Of a stretch of 64,000 nt of DNA, positions 1-10,956 are shown one piece after another. This stretch comes from Pollenia angustigena (taxonomy: Eukaryota > Arthropoda > Insecta > Diptera > Polleniidae): positions 147,806,511 through 147,870,510 of the forward strand of contig OV884059.1 in assembly GCA_930367215.1 (NCBI GenBank). The letters run 5' to 3'. Position numbers and translations under genes: made by a program. Below the pieces are notes generated by a model that was not told the origin of the DNA, made no database searches, and saw only the letters and a program-made list of their open reading frames with translations. The stretch's first letter is position 1; the number at the start of each line of letters is the position of its first letter.

Positions 1-1562
1 GTTTTCTCATATCTCATTCTTTCAGGTGCGGTGACTTGACCGTTGTAAATGGAGAGGCCAAAGGGAAGCGTACGCTTACACTGGCCTCGGTATATATGCC
101 ATATGAGGGGTTGGACCCACCGGGTACAGAGGTGCGGCAACTCACGGCATATGCAAGGAGGAGAGGTGCAATCCTTGTGTTGGGCTGCGATGCAAATGCT
201 CATCACAGCCAATGGGGGAGTGCCGATATTAATAAAAGAGGTGAGTTAATGTTTGATTTTATAACTACTAACAATCTTATTATCTGTAATATGGGTAACA
301 CGCCGACGTTCAGAAATAAAGATAGGCAGGCAGTGATAGATCTGACATTAGTAAACCGTGACGAGCAAATTGTTGTTGATTGGAGGGTGGCAACGGACTG
401 TACTTTTTCAGACCATAGTCGTATTACCTTCACACTGAATTTCTACCTACCTAGGGCTCCTCCTTTTAGGAACCCGAGGGGGACAAAATGGGACTCCTTC
501 AAGGAAGGGGTCCGAACTGGGTTGGCGCATCAGGCCTTGGGCGACTTGCTGCCGACGGATCTGGAGGGGGTGGTGAATAGGTTCACTCATCTTCTAAGGG
601 AAAGCTATGAGCAGTCCTGCCCGGTCACGTTTCCGGGTAGGCGAAAACAGCCTAAATGGTGGACCAGGGAACTTCATGTTCAAAGGTCTACGGTGAGGAG
701 ACTGTTTAATAGGGCCAAGCTTACAAGAGCACCAGATGATTGGAACAATCACAGGGTGCAGTTCAACAGGTATAAGGCGGATCTGAAGAGAGCAAAACGA
801 CTATCGTGGAGACAATTTTGTGCGTCCATCGATAATGTCAACGAGCTGTCAAGATTCCGACGGATTTTATCTAAGGACCCTAAGGCCCTGGGTTACATCC
901 AAAGGAATGACGGCTTATGGACTGAGTCTAGCTCTGAGACCCTAACCTTACTCATGGAGACGCACTTTCCCGGGTGCAGGGAAACCGGTGGTATGGGGGA
1001 CGGTCAGTGGGACGTCATGTCCGTGACATCTGATCATACTTCCGCTCGCGTCGATGAAATGGTCACAAGGGAGAAGCTGGCGTGGGCGGTCAATACTTTC
1101 GACCCATATAAATCACCGGGTCCGGACGGTATTTTTCCGGCTATGCTTTGCAACATCCCGGACGATGCATCATTTCTACTGGTGGATATATTTAGGAAAT
1201 GCCTCAGTAGGAGGTATCTGCCTAGGGGGTGGAGAGAGGTCAGGGTGATTTTTATACCCAAGGCCGGTAAAGCGGGCCACTCGAAACCGGGGGATTTTAG
1301 ACCTATTAGTCTGTCTTCATTTTTGTTGAAGACTCTTGAGAGGCTGATAGATTTCTATCTCAGGAGTAATATTGAGACCAGCCTTATTAGCAACGCTCAA
1401 CATGCTTACCTGAAGGGTAAATCTGTTGAGAGCGCGTTATACGAGGTGGTGGGTTGTATTGAGCACGGTCTGAGGCATAAGGAGTATACTCTCGCCGCGT
1501 TTCTGGATATAGAGGGAGCCTTTAATAACAGGATAGAGGCGATTAGGGATTCTTTGTTCTAG
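1..1562 (+). pseudogene. LOA-like ORF2, endonuclease and N-terminal RT part
   Basis: The frame is open from the left edge and ends at an in-frame TAG at 1560-1562, inside the RT domain just after the catalytic-block motif LDIEGAFNN. The endonuclease half shows LGCDANAHHSQWGS, an SDH motif before ITFTL and a conserved TFRN segment. These are typical of the APE-like nuclease that nicks target DNA for target-primed reverse transcription. The RT part shows KSPGPDGIFP and RPISLSSFLLKTLE. RT coding continues in the same sense after the stop, so the stop is a disabling mutation and not the true end of the protein. Confidence 0.85.
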
Positions 1563-3015
1563 TTGGGAGTTGAGGACTTTCTGGTGGAGTGGATAACCTG
1601 CATGCTTGGCAGTAGGATTATAAACTCGAGCCTGGGGGAACATGTGATAAGGAGGAAGGTTACCAGGGAGACAAGGGGGGGTATTATCGCCTCTACTGTG
1701 GTTACTTGCGGTTAACGGGATTCTTAGGTCATTTGATTCCATGGGCAGGAAAGTTGTTGCCTATGCGGACGACATAGTTCTGCTGGTCAGGGGAAAATTT
1801 CTATCCACGATCGGGGAAATTATGCAGGTGGTGCTGGGTGAACTCTCGGTATGGGCAAAGGATAGGGGACTGGGTGTTAACCCTGCGAAGACTGAGCTGG
1901 TGCTATTCACCAGAAGGTATAGGATAGAGGGTTTTAGGGGGCCAGTGCTAGATGGCGTCGAGTTGCCTCTATCGGACGGAGCAAAGTACTTGGGTAACTT
2001 TCTGGACCGCAAACTGTCTTGGAAGAGAAATACTCAGGAGAGGATGAGAAGGGGACTCAATGCATACTACACATGCAGGAACTCCATTGGTAAGAACTGG
2101 GGTCTTAGACCTGATATGGTAAACTGGATTTACACATCGGTCGTTAGGCCTATACTTACCTATGGATGCACTGTTTGGTGGGGTGCGTTGGGAGTGGATA
2201 GCTATAGGAAGATGCTCAGCAAGGTTCAAAGGAGTGCATCTCTTGGCATCACAGGCGCAAGGAGAAGCACTCCGCAGGCAGCGCTGGACATCCTACTATA
2301 TCTATCCCCTATCGAGCATTATGTGAGGAGTGTGGCAGCTAGGAACCTATTTAGACTTTACGAGTCTTCTTTAGTTAGACCTAGGCGGGATGATCACACA
2401 AGAATTTTGTACGAGATGGGTCTGCTTGATCAGGGTATTATTCTCGAGGGAATTTCGGATCATAGGACTATGACCCTGGACTTCGGTGCAACACCACCAG
2501 TGGAGTTCCCTGATAGGGAAATTTGGAGTGGATCCAATGGACTGTTTGAGGGGTGGGCAGTATTTACGGATGGATCCAAGATGGAAACCGGCACTGGTGC
2601 CGGTGTTTATATCGCGGACACCGAGGTAAAAAGGTCATTCAGACTCCCTGATGAGTGCAGTGTCTTCCAGGCTGAGATCCTAGCGATCTGGAGGGCGACG
2701 GAGGTGATACTGGATCACATCGTGGGTGGATCTGAGGTGACAATTTACGTCGATAGTCAGGCGGCGCTTCGGGCATTGAAGAACCATACGGTGCGATCAT
2801 GCCTGGTTGCGCGGTGTAGGAGCGCTCTTAGGGAACTCATTAGTGCATTCAACGTGAGGCTGTGTTGGGTACCAGGACACTGCATGGTTGAGGGAAACGA
2901 GGTGGCGGACGAACTCGCGAGAGAGGGTTCGGGTCTCGACTTAGTGGTAAGGGACAGGGGGGTGAAACCCCCCCCTATGCTATTACTATGGGGTGATACG
3001 GGAGAAATTCCGTGA
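1563..3015 (+). pseudogene. LOA-like ORF2, RT palm/thumb and RNase H part
   Basis: After the TAG the old frame stays readable for about 35 codons (LGVEDFLVEWITCMLGSR). A small deletion near 1675 then shifts the frame inside the GxPQGGVLSP motif. From there the frame carries LSPLLWLLAVNG, the YADDIVLL catalytic box, the thumb, and a full RNase H domain near 2570-2930. The RNase H has FTDGSK, VFQAEILAI, IYVDSQAAL and NEVADELARE, which supply the expected D, E, D, D residues. Such domains degrade the RNA template during second-strand synthesis. The frame is lost again near 2990. Confidence 0.85.
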
Positions 3016-3412
3016 TGACGTTGACCGATCCTGGAGGGGCAGAATGGATTGCAGGGTGTCTAGGGCACTATGGCCCAAATTGGACGCGGGGGCAACCAGG
3101 GTTCTACTGGGATTGGATAGGGGTAGTCTCGGAACACTTATAGGGTTCTTGACGGGTCATTGTCCTGTCAGGGCTTTTGCGAGCAGATGGGACAACGCCA
3201 TACCGGACTTCTGCAGGCTATGCGAGGATTCGGAGGAGCTAGAGACGATCGAGCATGTACTGTGCCATTGTCCTAGGATGCAGGGTCTCAGACTGAAGTG
3301 GCTAGGTGATAGGTTTCACGATGAACTGGGGTGCATAGCTGGATGTAATCCGGCCAATCTACTGGGGTTTGTCAGGGAAATAACGCGGCTGTTTCTGTTG
3401 CGGGGACTGTAA
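2993..3412 (+). pseudogene. LOA-like ORF2, C-terminal Cys/His segment
   Basis: This frame overlaps the preceding one by 23 bases and continues the same protein after a frameshift near 2990. It includes CRLCEDSEELETIEHVLCHC, a C-x2-C...H-x4-C arrangement common at the C-terminus of I, R1 and LOA polyproteins and thought to bind nucleic acid. It ends at a normal stop at 3410-3412, followed by about 170 bp of pyrimidine-rich 3' UTR. Confidence 0.8.
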
Positions 3413-3585
3413 GGGGGGTATTGGTCCTACTTTCTACTTTTCTGTCTTTATCTTACTTCCTTTTCTCTATTTCTTCACTTCGTCTTATCTCTCTCTCTCT
3501 AACTTCATATTTTCATTGAAGGGAATCACAATGGATCGTATTCGGTCTCCGAGTGGAGGTGTGCCTGTGGGCGCACAACCCTTCT

Positions 3586-3614
3586 TAACCTAACCTAACC
3601 TAACCTAACCTAAC
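3586..3614 (+). repeat. TAACC tandem tail of the LOA-like element
   Basis: About six copies of TAACC directly follow the 3' UTR. Short tandem 3' tails instead of poly(A) are known in the I and LOA groups. The unit is a permutation of CCTAA, the complement of the TTAGG arthropod telomere repeat, which Diptera have lost as a telomere sequence. Confidence 0.8.
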
Positions 3615-3687
3615 GGTAACAATCAAACTCATTCCAAGAATCCATAAATAATGAAGTAGGAAAAGATAGTAGAGAAGCTGTAATTAG

Positions 3688-3876
3688 GACTTATTGCAGT
3701 GGTGGCTCAAAAATGAAAAATATTATCCTCGGTTATGTAAATTACACTCAATACCAGTAAACAGTGCTGCATCGGAACTTGCCTGTTCATTAGCGAGAAA
3801 TATTCTAACTGAAAAGCGAAGCAGGTTAAGGCCGAAGTCATTCGATAGTATATTGTTTTTAAATCCATTTTTTTAA
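3688..3876 (+). pseudogene. hAT transposase C-terminal dimerisation fragment
   Basis: The frame reads DLLQWWLKNEKYYPRL, then IPVNSAASELACSLARNIL and TEKRSRLRPKSFDSILFLN. This is the characteristic C-terminal dimerisation signature of hAT transposases (WW...N...YP.L, the SAASE serine-rich box, LTEKRSRL). An in-frame stop lies directly upstream at 3685-3687 and the rest of the transposase is absent, so this is a relic. No terminal repeats were found beside it. Confidence 0.8.
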
Positions 3877-4014
3877 ATTTTCCACAAAATATTACCTAAA
3901 ATGATTTTTGTTATTTTATAAAAAATAAGTTTGAATTGAATTTGGTTTCTTTTTTCATAAGCTTGAAATGTAATTTTTAATTTAATGTATGTAAAAATGT
4001 AATTTTATAGATAA

Positions 4015-4290
4015 TCACCCCTATCGTGAATAATTTTTCCGTCGTCATTTTTCCCCTTTTCACATATGTGCGATCATGAACTACTCCCATGAAAAAATGT
4101 AATTCAAAGGAGAATAATAACGTGAAAAAATGTTCACGGGGAAAAATACCCTTTATCGTGAAAAACTTTTTCCCTCGTAATTTGTTCACATTTCCCTTAG
4201 ATTTTCTCACTTTATTTTTGCTAGGGAACAGAACATGTATGTAAGAAGCTCCTCCTATAAATCGAATATAAAGGGTTAATAAAGTTAATA
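4015..4290. mobile_element. TCACCCCTATCGTGAA MITE family, partial copy A
   Basis: This begins with the family terminus TCACCCCTATCGTGAA at 4015 and follows the same order of internal inverted segments seen at 26767-27443 (read in reverse). It stops abruptly at about 4290, where Copia gag sequence begins. The other half is missing. Open frames here are shadows of the repeat. Confidence 0.8.
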
Positions 4291-4617
4291 AGGCACAAAC
4301 TGTTTAAATAAATTTACTGTCCTTGTAGGGTCTTTTGCCCTATAAATATTTTCCAATTTACACCAGGCATCCTTTGCAGACTTACAATCCTTTATATGTA
4401 GTAGCTCAGAACTTCTCACCGCTAATGTAATTGTTGATAGGGCCTTTCTATCCCTTATTTTCCATGAAGCCTTTTCTTGCTGACTTGCTGTTTCGCTCAG
4501 GATTGTTTCTAGTACATCCCAAAGATCTTGAGTAATTAATAAGCTTTGCATTTGTATGCACCATGATGTATAATTCTCCGGATTTAATTTTTCAATTTGG
4601 TAATTTGAGTTTGCCAT
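4291..4617 (-). pseudogene. Ty1/Copia gag, N-terminal fragment
   Basis: The product starts MANSNYQIEKLNPENYTSW and continues with LLITQDLWDVLE, KALSTITLAVRSSELLHIK, SAKDAWCKLENIY and VNLFKQ. This is the usual order of a Copia-family gag N-terminus. About 109 codons are in frame before coding sequence meets the MITE at about 4290, where the last few residues and the stop come from MITE DNA. Protease, integrase, RT and the second LTR are not present. The start lies about 90 bp downstream of the primer-binding site, in normal LTR-element order on the minus strand. Confidence 0.85.
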
Positions 4618-4694
4618 TTCTATTTTTCGCTTGATGTGACCGATAAACGTTTTATATAAACAAATTAATGCACAGAATTTTTTTTATCGTTATT

Positions 4695-4708
4695 CTGGGC
4701 CCATAACC
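4695..4708 (-). promoter_or_regulatory. Copia primer-binding site (initiator-tRNA internal type)
   Basis: On the minus strand the bases right after the LTR read TTGGTTATGGGCCCAG. GGTTATGGGCCCAG is complementary to the anticodon-proximal part of initiator tRNA-Met. Drosophila copia is known to prime from a tRNA-iMet half molecule that pairs with just such a site. This places the LTR boundary precisely. Confidence 0.8.
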
Positions 4709-4710
4709 AA

Positions 4711-4905
4711 TGTTAATAAATAACCAATATAATATTTGGTTTTATCTTTTATTATAAAACGTTATAAAACTTAAGGGTTGAAAACTTATGAAAAACTGAG
4801 AAAAAATATTTTTTCAACTACAAATTATAAAACAAATTTCTCAAACTAATTCGATAAAGTATTTACATTGAAACTTAAGTAGAATTGAACAAAGTACTTC
4901 CAACA
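4711..4905 (-). repeat. Copia 5' LTR (195 bp)
   Basis: On the minus strand it begins TGTTGGAAGTAC and ends TTATTAACA, so it has the TG...CA ends of an LTR, and it sits directly upstream of the primer-binding site and gag. A length of about 200 bp suits Copia elements. No partner LTR or target duplication could be read because the other end of the element is missing. Confidence 0.8.
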
Positions 4906-5843
4906 CGGGTTTTATTAGTCAAAAAATTATAATACTTATTGTACAAGTTTTTTTTTAGAAAAACTAAAGAACAACTAATTAATATTAGTCAGGCTATTTG
5001 TTGATGTTTTTTTATATTGACAGGACGATTTTTCGAAAAAAATAATCTGACAGCACTATTTCCCTTCTTTGTTTTGGTTGAGTACAATAGCTGCCTATTT
5101 TTAAAACACGAGTGCAAAACTCTTTCAAATTACTGCCTGCCATTCCTTAAGGGGGCTCGCATACAAAATGTTTAATACAGACTAGAAATATACTGAAGAA
5201 AAAGTACCATTACAGCCAAGGAGTGGCCTTAACAATTTCTGGAGACATTATTGCCCCCTATCACCACTCCCATACAAATATTGCGTTTTATGAAATTTGT
5301 AAATTAATTAAAATTTTTCGATTTTTGTGTAAAAAATCAAAAGTTCTTAACAGATTTTAATCATTTATAGCTTGTTTTGTTTGAAGCTTTGTTTTTTATA
5401 TGTCAGGAAAAAATTAGAAGCAAAGCTGTAATTTTTTTTATACATTTTTAACAAACAAAAATTTCGAAATGTTGCAAAAATTTATTTTTGTTGCAAAAAA
5501 AAAAATTATGTTTCCAAAACGACTGAGGAAATTTAATTGCGGATTTTCGTTTTTTCTTCAATTATTTCAATAAACTAAACCGTTTTTGAACCGGTATTGG
5601 ATCCAGCGTACCCGAATCAAGAAAAAAGTGTCAAATTCTAGCACAGTGTAATTGTTTGATAAAACTCGCGAAAAGCAGTAAAAAACTTTTTTAAATATAA
5701 CAATAAAAATAAATTAATTGCACTTTATATTTATACTGTGTACTTTTTTTCTTAAGCTTTTATAATCAATGTATGTACTTTAATTGCAACAAAAAAAGTT
5801 GGGAACCCTATGCACCAATGATGTATACTTAAACTGCTACGAA
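4906..5843. other. AT-rich stretch without recognised genes
   Basis: No coding potential is seen. A short phrase near 5575-5600 (TTTCAATAAACTAAACCG) recurs near 38398-38415, so part of this is dispersed repeat. Near 5070-5150 there are CTGCCT-type sequences resembling the PIF/Harbinger-like MITE termini seen elsewhere in the window, but no complete element. Confidence 0.5.
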
Positions 5844-5859
5844 AATAAAAACTTTTCAT

Positions 5860-8800
5860 AATAATTAGTATTGTGGTTATTTTGTTGAACTATTTATGGT
5901 TTTTAATCCAAATTTTTCAATATTTTTTTTTTTTTTAATTAGGCTTAAGTTCATCAAATTTAATTTTCATTAAATTATTTTTATGAAGAAAGGAATTTTA
6001 CAACATGAAAATTAATTAAAATTGTTATTGATAATCTTTCATTCTTGACGTGACTAGGGGTTGAACCGGCAGGTTACTATGACATGTTTCGATCGGAACC
6101 ACTCGATCTCCTCAGATAGTTTTGCCGTCTTACACTCGCAGCTATCGAAGGCTGCTGACGTCAGTAGTCAAATATCAATCCTTAAACCAAATTTGTATTT
6201 TTAACACTTTCTTTTGGTAGATCGAAATTTGCTTTTTTTACTGAATGATTATCCATTTTAATTGACTTTACATGTTTTTTCCTTACTTCTGTTTTTTCGT
6301 ACTTTGTCAAGAATTTTTCTTGAAGTCCAAGTACATTTTTTTTTGTTTGTTTTATTTTTTCATTCTATCTTTCTCTTTTCTGTTGACCTTTTTCAGCACA
6401 ACTTGAAGGACAAATGTAAACATAGAGCTCGTGCCTTAGCTTTAACAATAATTAGTATTGTGGTTATTTTGTTGAACTATTTATGGTTTTTAATCCAAAT
6501 TTTTCAATATTTTTTTTTTTAATTAGGCTTAAGTTCATCAAATTTAATTTTCATTAAATTATTTTTATGAAGAAAGGAATTTTACAACATGAAAATTAAT
6601 TAAAATTGTTATTGATAATCTTTCATTCTTGACGTGACTAGGGGTTGAACCGGCAGGTTACTATGACATGTTTCGATCGGAACCACTCGATCTCCTCAGA
6701 TAGTTTTGCCGTCTTACACTCGCAGCTATCGAAGGCTGCTGACGTCAGTAGTCAAATATCAATCCTTAAACCAAATTTGTATTTTTAACACTTTCTTTTG
6801 GTAGATCGAAATTTGCTTTTTTTACTGAATGATTATCCATTTTAATTGACTTTACATGTTTTTTCCTTACTTCTGTTTTTTCGTACTTTGTCAAGAATTT
6901 TTCTTGAAGTCCAAGTACATTTTTTTTTTTTGTTTGTTTTATTTTTTCATTCTATCTTTCTCTTTTCTGTTGACCTTTTTCAGCACAACTTGAAGGACAA
7001 ATGTAAACATAGAGCTCGTGCCTTAGCTTTAACAATAATTAGTATTGTGGTTATTTTGTTGAACTATTTATGGTTTTTAATCCAAATTTTTCAATATTTT
7101 TTTTGAAAAAGGTCAACAGAAAAGAGAAAGATAGAATGAAAAAATAAAACAAACAAAAAAAAATGTACTTGGACTTCAAGAAAAATTCTTGACAAAGTAC
7201 GAAAAAACAGAAGTAAGGAAAAAACATGTAAAGTCAATTAAAATGGATAATCATTCAGTAAAAAAAAAAGCAAATTTCGATCTACCAAAAGAAAGTGTTA
7301 AAAATACAAATTTGGTTTAAGGATTGATATTTGACTACTGACGTCAGCAGCCTTCGATAGCTGCGAGTGTAAGACGGCAAAACTATCTGAGGAGATCGAG
7401 TGGTTCCGATCGAAACATGTCATAGTAACCTGCCGGTTCAACCCCTAGTCACGTCAAGAATGAAAGATTATCAATAACAATTTTAATTAATTTTCATGTT
7501 GTAAAATTCCTTTCTTCATAAAAATAATTTAATGAAAATTAAATTTGATGAACTTAAGCCTAATTAAAAAAAAAAAAAATATTGAAAAATTTGGATTAAA
7601 AACCATAAACAGTTCAACAAAATAACCACAATACTAATTATTGTTAAAGCTAAGGCACGAGCTCTATGTTTACATTTGTCCTTCAAGTTGTGCTGAAAAA
7701 GGTCAACAGAAAAGAGAAAGATAGAATGAAAAAAATAAAACAAACAAAAAAAATGTACTTGGACTTCAAGAAAAATTCTTGACAAAGTACGAAAAAACAG
7801 AAGTAAGGAAAAAACATGTAAAGTCAATTAAAATGGATAATCATTCAGTAAAAAAAGCAAATTTCGATCTACCAAAAGAAAGTGTTAAAAATACAAATTT
7901 GGTTTAAGGATTGATATTTGACTACTGACGTCAGCAGCCTTCGATAGCTGCGAGTGTAAGACGGCAAAACTATCTGAGGAGATCGAGTGGTTCCGATCGA
8001 AACATGTCATAGTAACCTGCCGGTTCAACCCCTAGTCACGTCAAGAATGAAAGATTATCAATAACAATTTTAATTAATTTTCATGTTGTAAAATTCCTTT
8101 CTTCATAAAAATAATTTAATGAAAATTAAATTTGATGAACTTAAGCCTAATTAAAAAAAAAAATATTGAAAAATTTGGATTAAAAACCATAAATAGTTCA
8201 ACAAAATAACCACAATACTAATTATTGTTAAAGCTAAGGCACGAGCTCTATGTTTACATTTGTCCTTCAAGTTGTGCTGAAAAAGGTCAACAGAAAAGAG
8301 AAAGATAGAATGAAAAAATAAAACAAACAAAAAAAATGTACTTGGACTTCAAGAAAAATTCTTGACAAAGTACGAAAAAACAGAAGTAAGGAAAAAACAT
8401 GTAAAGTCAATTAAAATGGATAATCATTCAGTAAAAAAAGCAAATTTCGATCTACCAAAAGAAAGTGTTAAAAATACAAATTTGGTTTAAGGATTGATAT
8501 TTGACTACTGACGTCAGCAGCCTTCGATAGCTGCGAGTGTAAGACGGCAAAACTATCTGAGGAGATCGAGTGGTTCCGATCGAAACATGTCATAGTAACC
8601 TGCCGGTTCAACCCCTAGTCACGTCAAGAATGAAAGATTATCAATAACAATTTTAATTAATTTTCATGTTGTAAAATTCCTTTCTTCATAAAAATAATTT
8701 AATGAAAATTAAATTTGATGAACTTAAGCCTAATTAAAAAAAAAAATATTGAAAAATTTGGATTAAAAACCATAAATAGTTCAACAAAATAACCACAATA

Positions 8801-10464
8801 CTAATTATTGTTAAAGCTAAGGCACGAGCTCTATGTTTACATTTGTCCTTCAAGTTGTGCTGAAAAAGGTCAACAGAAAAGAGAAAGATAGAATGAAAAA
8901 ATAAAACAAACAAAAAAAAATGTACTTGGACTTCAAGAAAAATTCTTGACAAAGTACGAAAAAACAGAAGTAAGGAAAAAACATGTAAAGTCAATTAAAA
9001 TGGATAATCATTTTAAAAATACAAATTTGGTTTAAGGATTGATATTTGACTACTGACGTCAGCAGCCTTCGATAGCTGCGAGTGTAAGACGGCAAAACTA
9101 TCTGAGGAGATCGAGTGGTTCCGATCGAAACATGTCATAGTAACCTGCCGGTTCAACCCCTAGTCACGTCAAGAATGAAAGATTATCAATAACAATTTTA
9201 ATTAATTTTCATGTTGTAAAATTCCTTTCTTCATAAAAATAATTTAATGAAAATTAAATTTGATGAACTTAAGCCTAATTAAAAATAAAAAATAAAAAAA
9301 AAAAAAAAAAATATTGAAAAATTTGGATTAAAAACCATAAATAGTTCAACAAAATAACCACAATACTAATTATTGTTAAAGCTAAGGCACGAGCTCTATG
9401 TTTACATTTGTCCTTCAAGTTGTGCTGAAAAAGGTCAACAGAAAAGAGAAAGATAGAATGAAAAAATAAAACAAACAAAAAAAATGTACTTGGACTTCAA
9501 GAAAAATTCTTGACAAAGTACGAAAAAACAGAAGTAAGGAAAAAACATGTAAAGTCAATTAAAATGGATAATCATTCAGTAAAAAAAGCAAATTTCGATC
9601 TACCAAAAGAAAGTGTTAAAAATACAAATTTGGTTTAAGGATTGATATTTGACTACTGACGTCAGCAGCCTTCGATAGCTGCGAGTGTAAGACGGCAAAA
9701 CTATCTGAGGAGATCGAGTGGTTCCGATCGAAACATGTCATAGTAACCTGCCGGTTCAACCCCTAGTCACGTCAAGAATGAAAGATTATCAATAACAATT
9801 TTAATTAATTTTCATGTTGTAAAATTCCTTTCTTCATAAAAATAATTTAATGAAAATTAAATTTGATGAACTTAAGCCTAATTAAAAAAAAAAAAATATT
9901 GAAAAATTTGGATTAAAAACCATAAATAGTTCAACAAAATAACCACAATACTAATTATTGTTAAAGCTAAGGCACGAGCTCTATGTTTACATTTGTCCTT
10001 CAAGTTGTGCTGAAAAAGGTCAACAGAAAAGAGAAAGATAGAATGAAAAAATAAAACAAACAAAAAAAATGTACTTGGACTTCAAGAAAAATTCTTGACA
10101 AAGTACGAAAAAACAGAAGTAAGGAAAAAACATGTAAAGTCAATTAAAATGGATAATCATTCAGTAAAAAAAGCAAATTTCGATCTACCAAAAGAAAGTG
10201 TTAAAAATACAAATTTGGTTTAAGGATTGATATTTGACTACTGACGTCAGCAGCCTTCGATAGCTGCGAGTGTAAGACGGCAAAACTATCTGAGGAGATC
10301 GAGTGGTTCCGATCGAAACATGTCATAGTAACCTGCCGGTTCAACCCCTAGTCACGTCAAGAATGAAAGATTATCAATAACAATTTTAATTAATTTTCAT
10401 GTTGTAAAATTCCTTTCTTCATAAAAATAATTTAATGAAAATTAAATTTGATGAACTTAAGCCT

Positions 10465-10507
<43 letters not shown>

Positions 10508-10520
10508 TGAAAAATTTGGA
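5860..10520. repeat. Head-to-head array of about 585 bp tRNA-like (SINE-like) units
   Basis: Forward units occupy 5937-6520 and 6521-7104, after a partial unit at 5860-5936. The order then flips: a partial reverse unit at 7105-7565, full reverse units at about 7566-8152, 8153-8735, 8736-9280, 9281-9882 and 9883-10469, and a truncated piece to 10520. Units are nearly identical and differ mainly in A/T-run length; the 8736-9280 unit lacks about 40 bp near 9012. Each unit carries a tRNA-like block: a D-arm-like GATCG...CGATC with an AGTGG-type loop, and a B-box-like GGTTCAACCCC. The flanks repeat AATAAAAACTTTTCAT (5844-5859 and 10520-10535). The recurring open frames of about 86 codons are low-complexity shadows. 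Confidence 0.85.
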
Positions 10521-10535
10521 ATAAAAACTTTTCAT

Positions 10536-10956
10536 TCAGTGCCATCTTTTTAATTCATGAAATTTCTTATTAATTATTACTATGATAGTTGAAAAAACAG
10601 ACAAGGCGTTTTAACATAATTCGGGTACGATGAATCCAGTAATGCTCTCCGTTTTTTTAGATTGGCTCTGGTTTTCGAGATAAAGTATCGGACAAAACCT
10701 AAGCACCCCATTAGTATATTTTTTTTAAATGATAATTTTTTTAAGAAAGCAAAATTATTAAAAATTTTTTTATCAAAAAGTAATTTAAATTTTTGGGAAT
10801 ACAAAATTTTAATTTTTTATTAAGGAATCCTCATGTCGCGAAGTTCAACGTGGCCTTCCTCCAGAATGAGTAGGAGATGTGCGACCAGTCTGCAAAAACT
10901 TTTTAATTAGCTTAGAAATAATTTATCTGTTTATCCTACATTTTGCACTTAATTAA
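10536..10956. other. AT-rich stretch, repeat-derived
   Basis: There is no gene. The segment around 10675-10760 (reverse sense: cttaggttttgtccgat...) resembles 25115-25190, so it is part of an old dispersed repeat. The duplicated flank of the array forms its left edge. Confidence 0.5.

Larger units (their letters stand above)
1..3614 (+). mobile_element. LOA-clade non-LTR retrotransposon with RNase H, cut by the window edge and degenerate
   Basis: The reading runs in order: C-terminal half of an AP endonuclease, reverse transcriptase, RNase H, a Cys/His C-terminal segment, a short 3' UTR and a short tandem tail. The RT block with SLSSFLLKTLERLID and LDIEGAFNN, together with an RNase H domain, resembles the LOA clade (Loa, Bilbo, Baggins), as I know the family. 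The endonuclease frame is open to base 3, so the 5' part (ORF1 and the first half of the endonuclease) lies outside the window. GC content is clearly higher than in the surrounding DNA. One stop and two frameshifts make this copy dead. Confidence 0.85.

Noticed and set aside
3977..4210. 77-codon open frame, and similar ones at 10949-11182 and 27128-27472
   Set aside because: They are translations of the TCACCCC MITE family and carry stops at different places in each copy.
6262..10063. Recurrent 60-87 codon open frames (TLHVFSLLLFF...) in each array unit
   Set aside because: They arise from pyrimidine-rich repeat DNA, have no family motif, vary with A/T-run length, and exist only because the units are copies of one another.
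5860..10520. Array considered as CRISPR or coding tandem genes
   Set aside because: Units are 585 bp, inverted partway, with no spacer pattern and no coding; the context is a eukaryotic genome.
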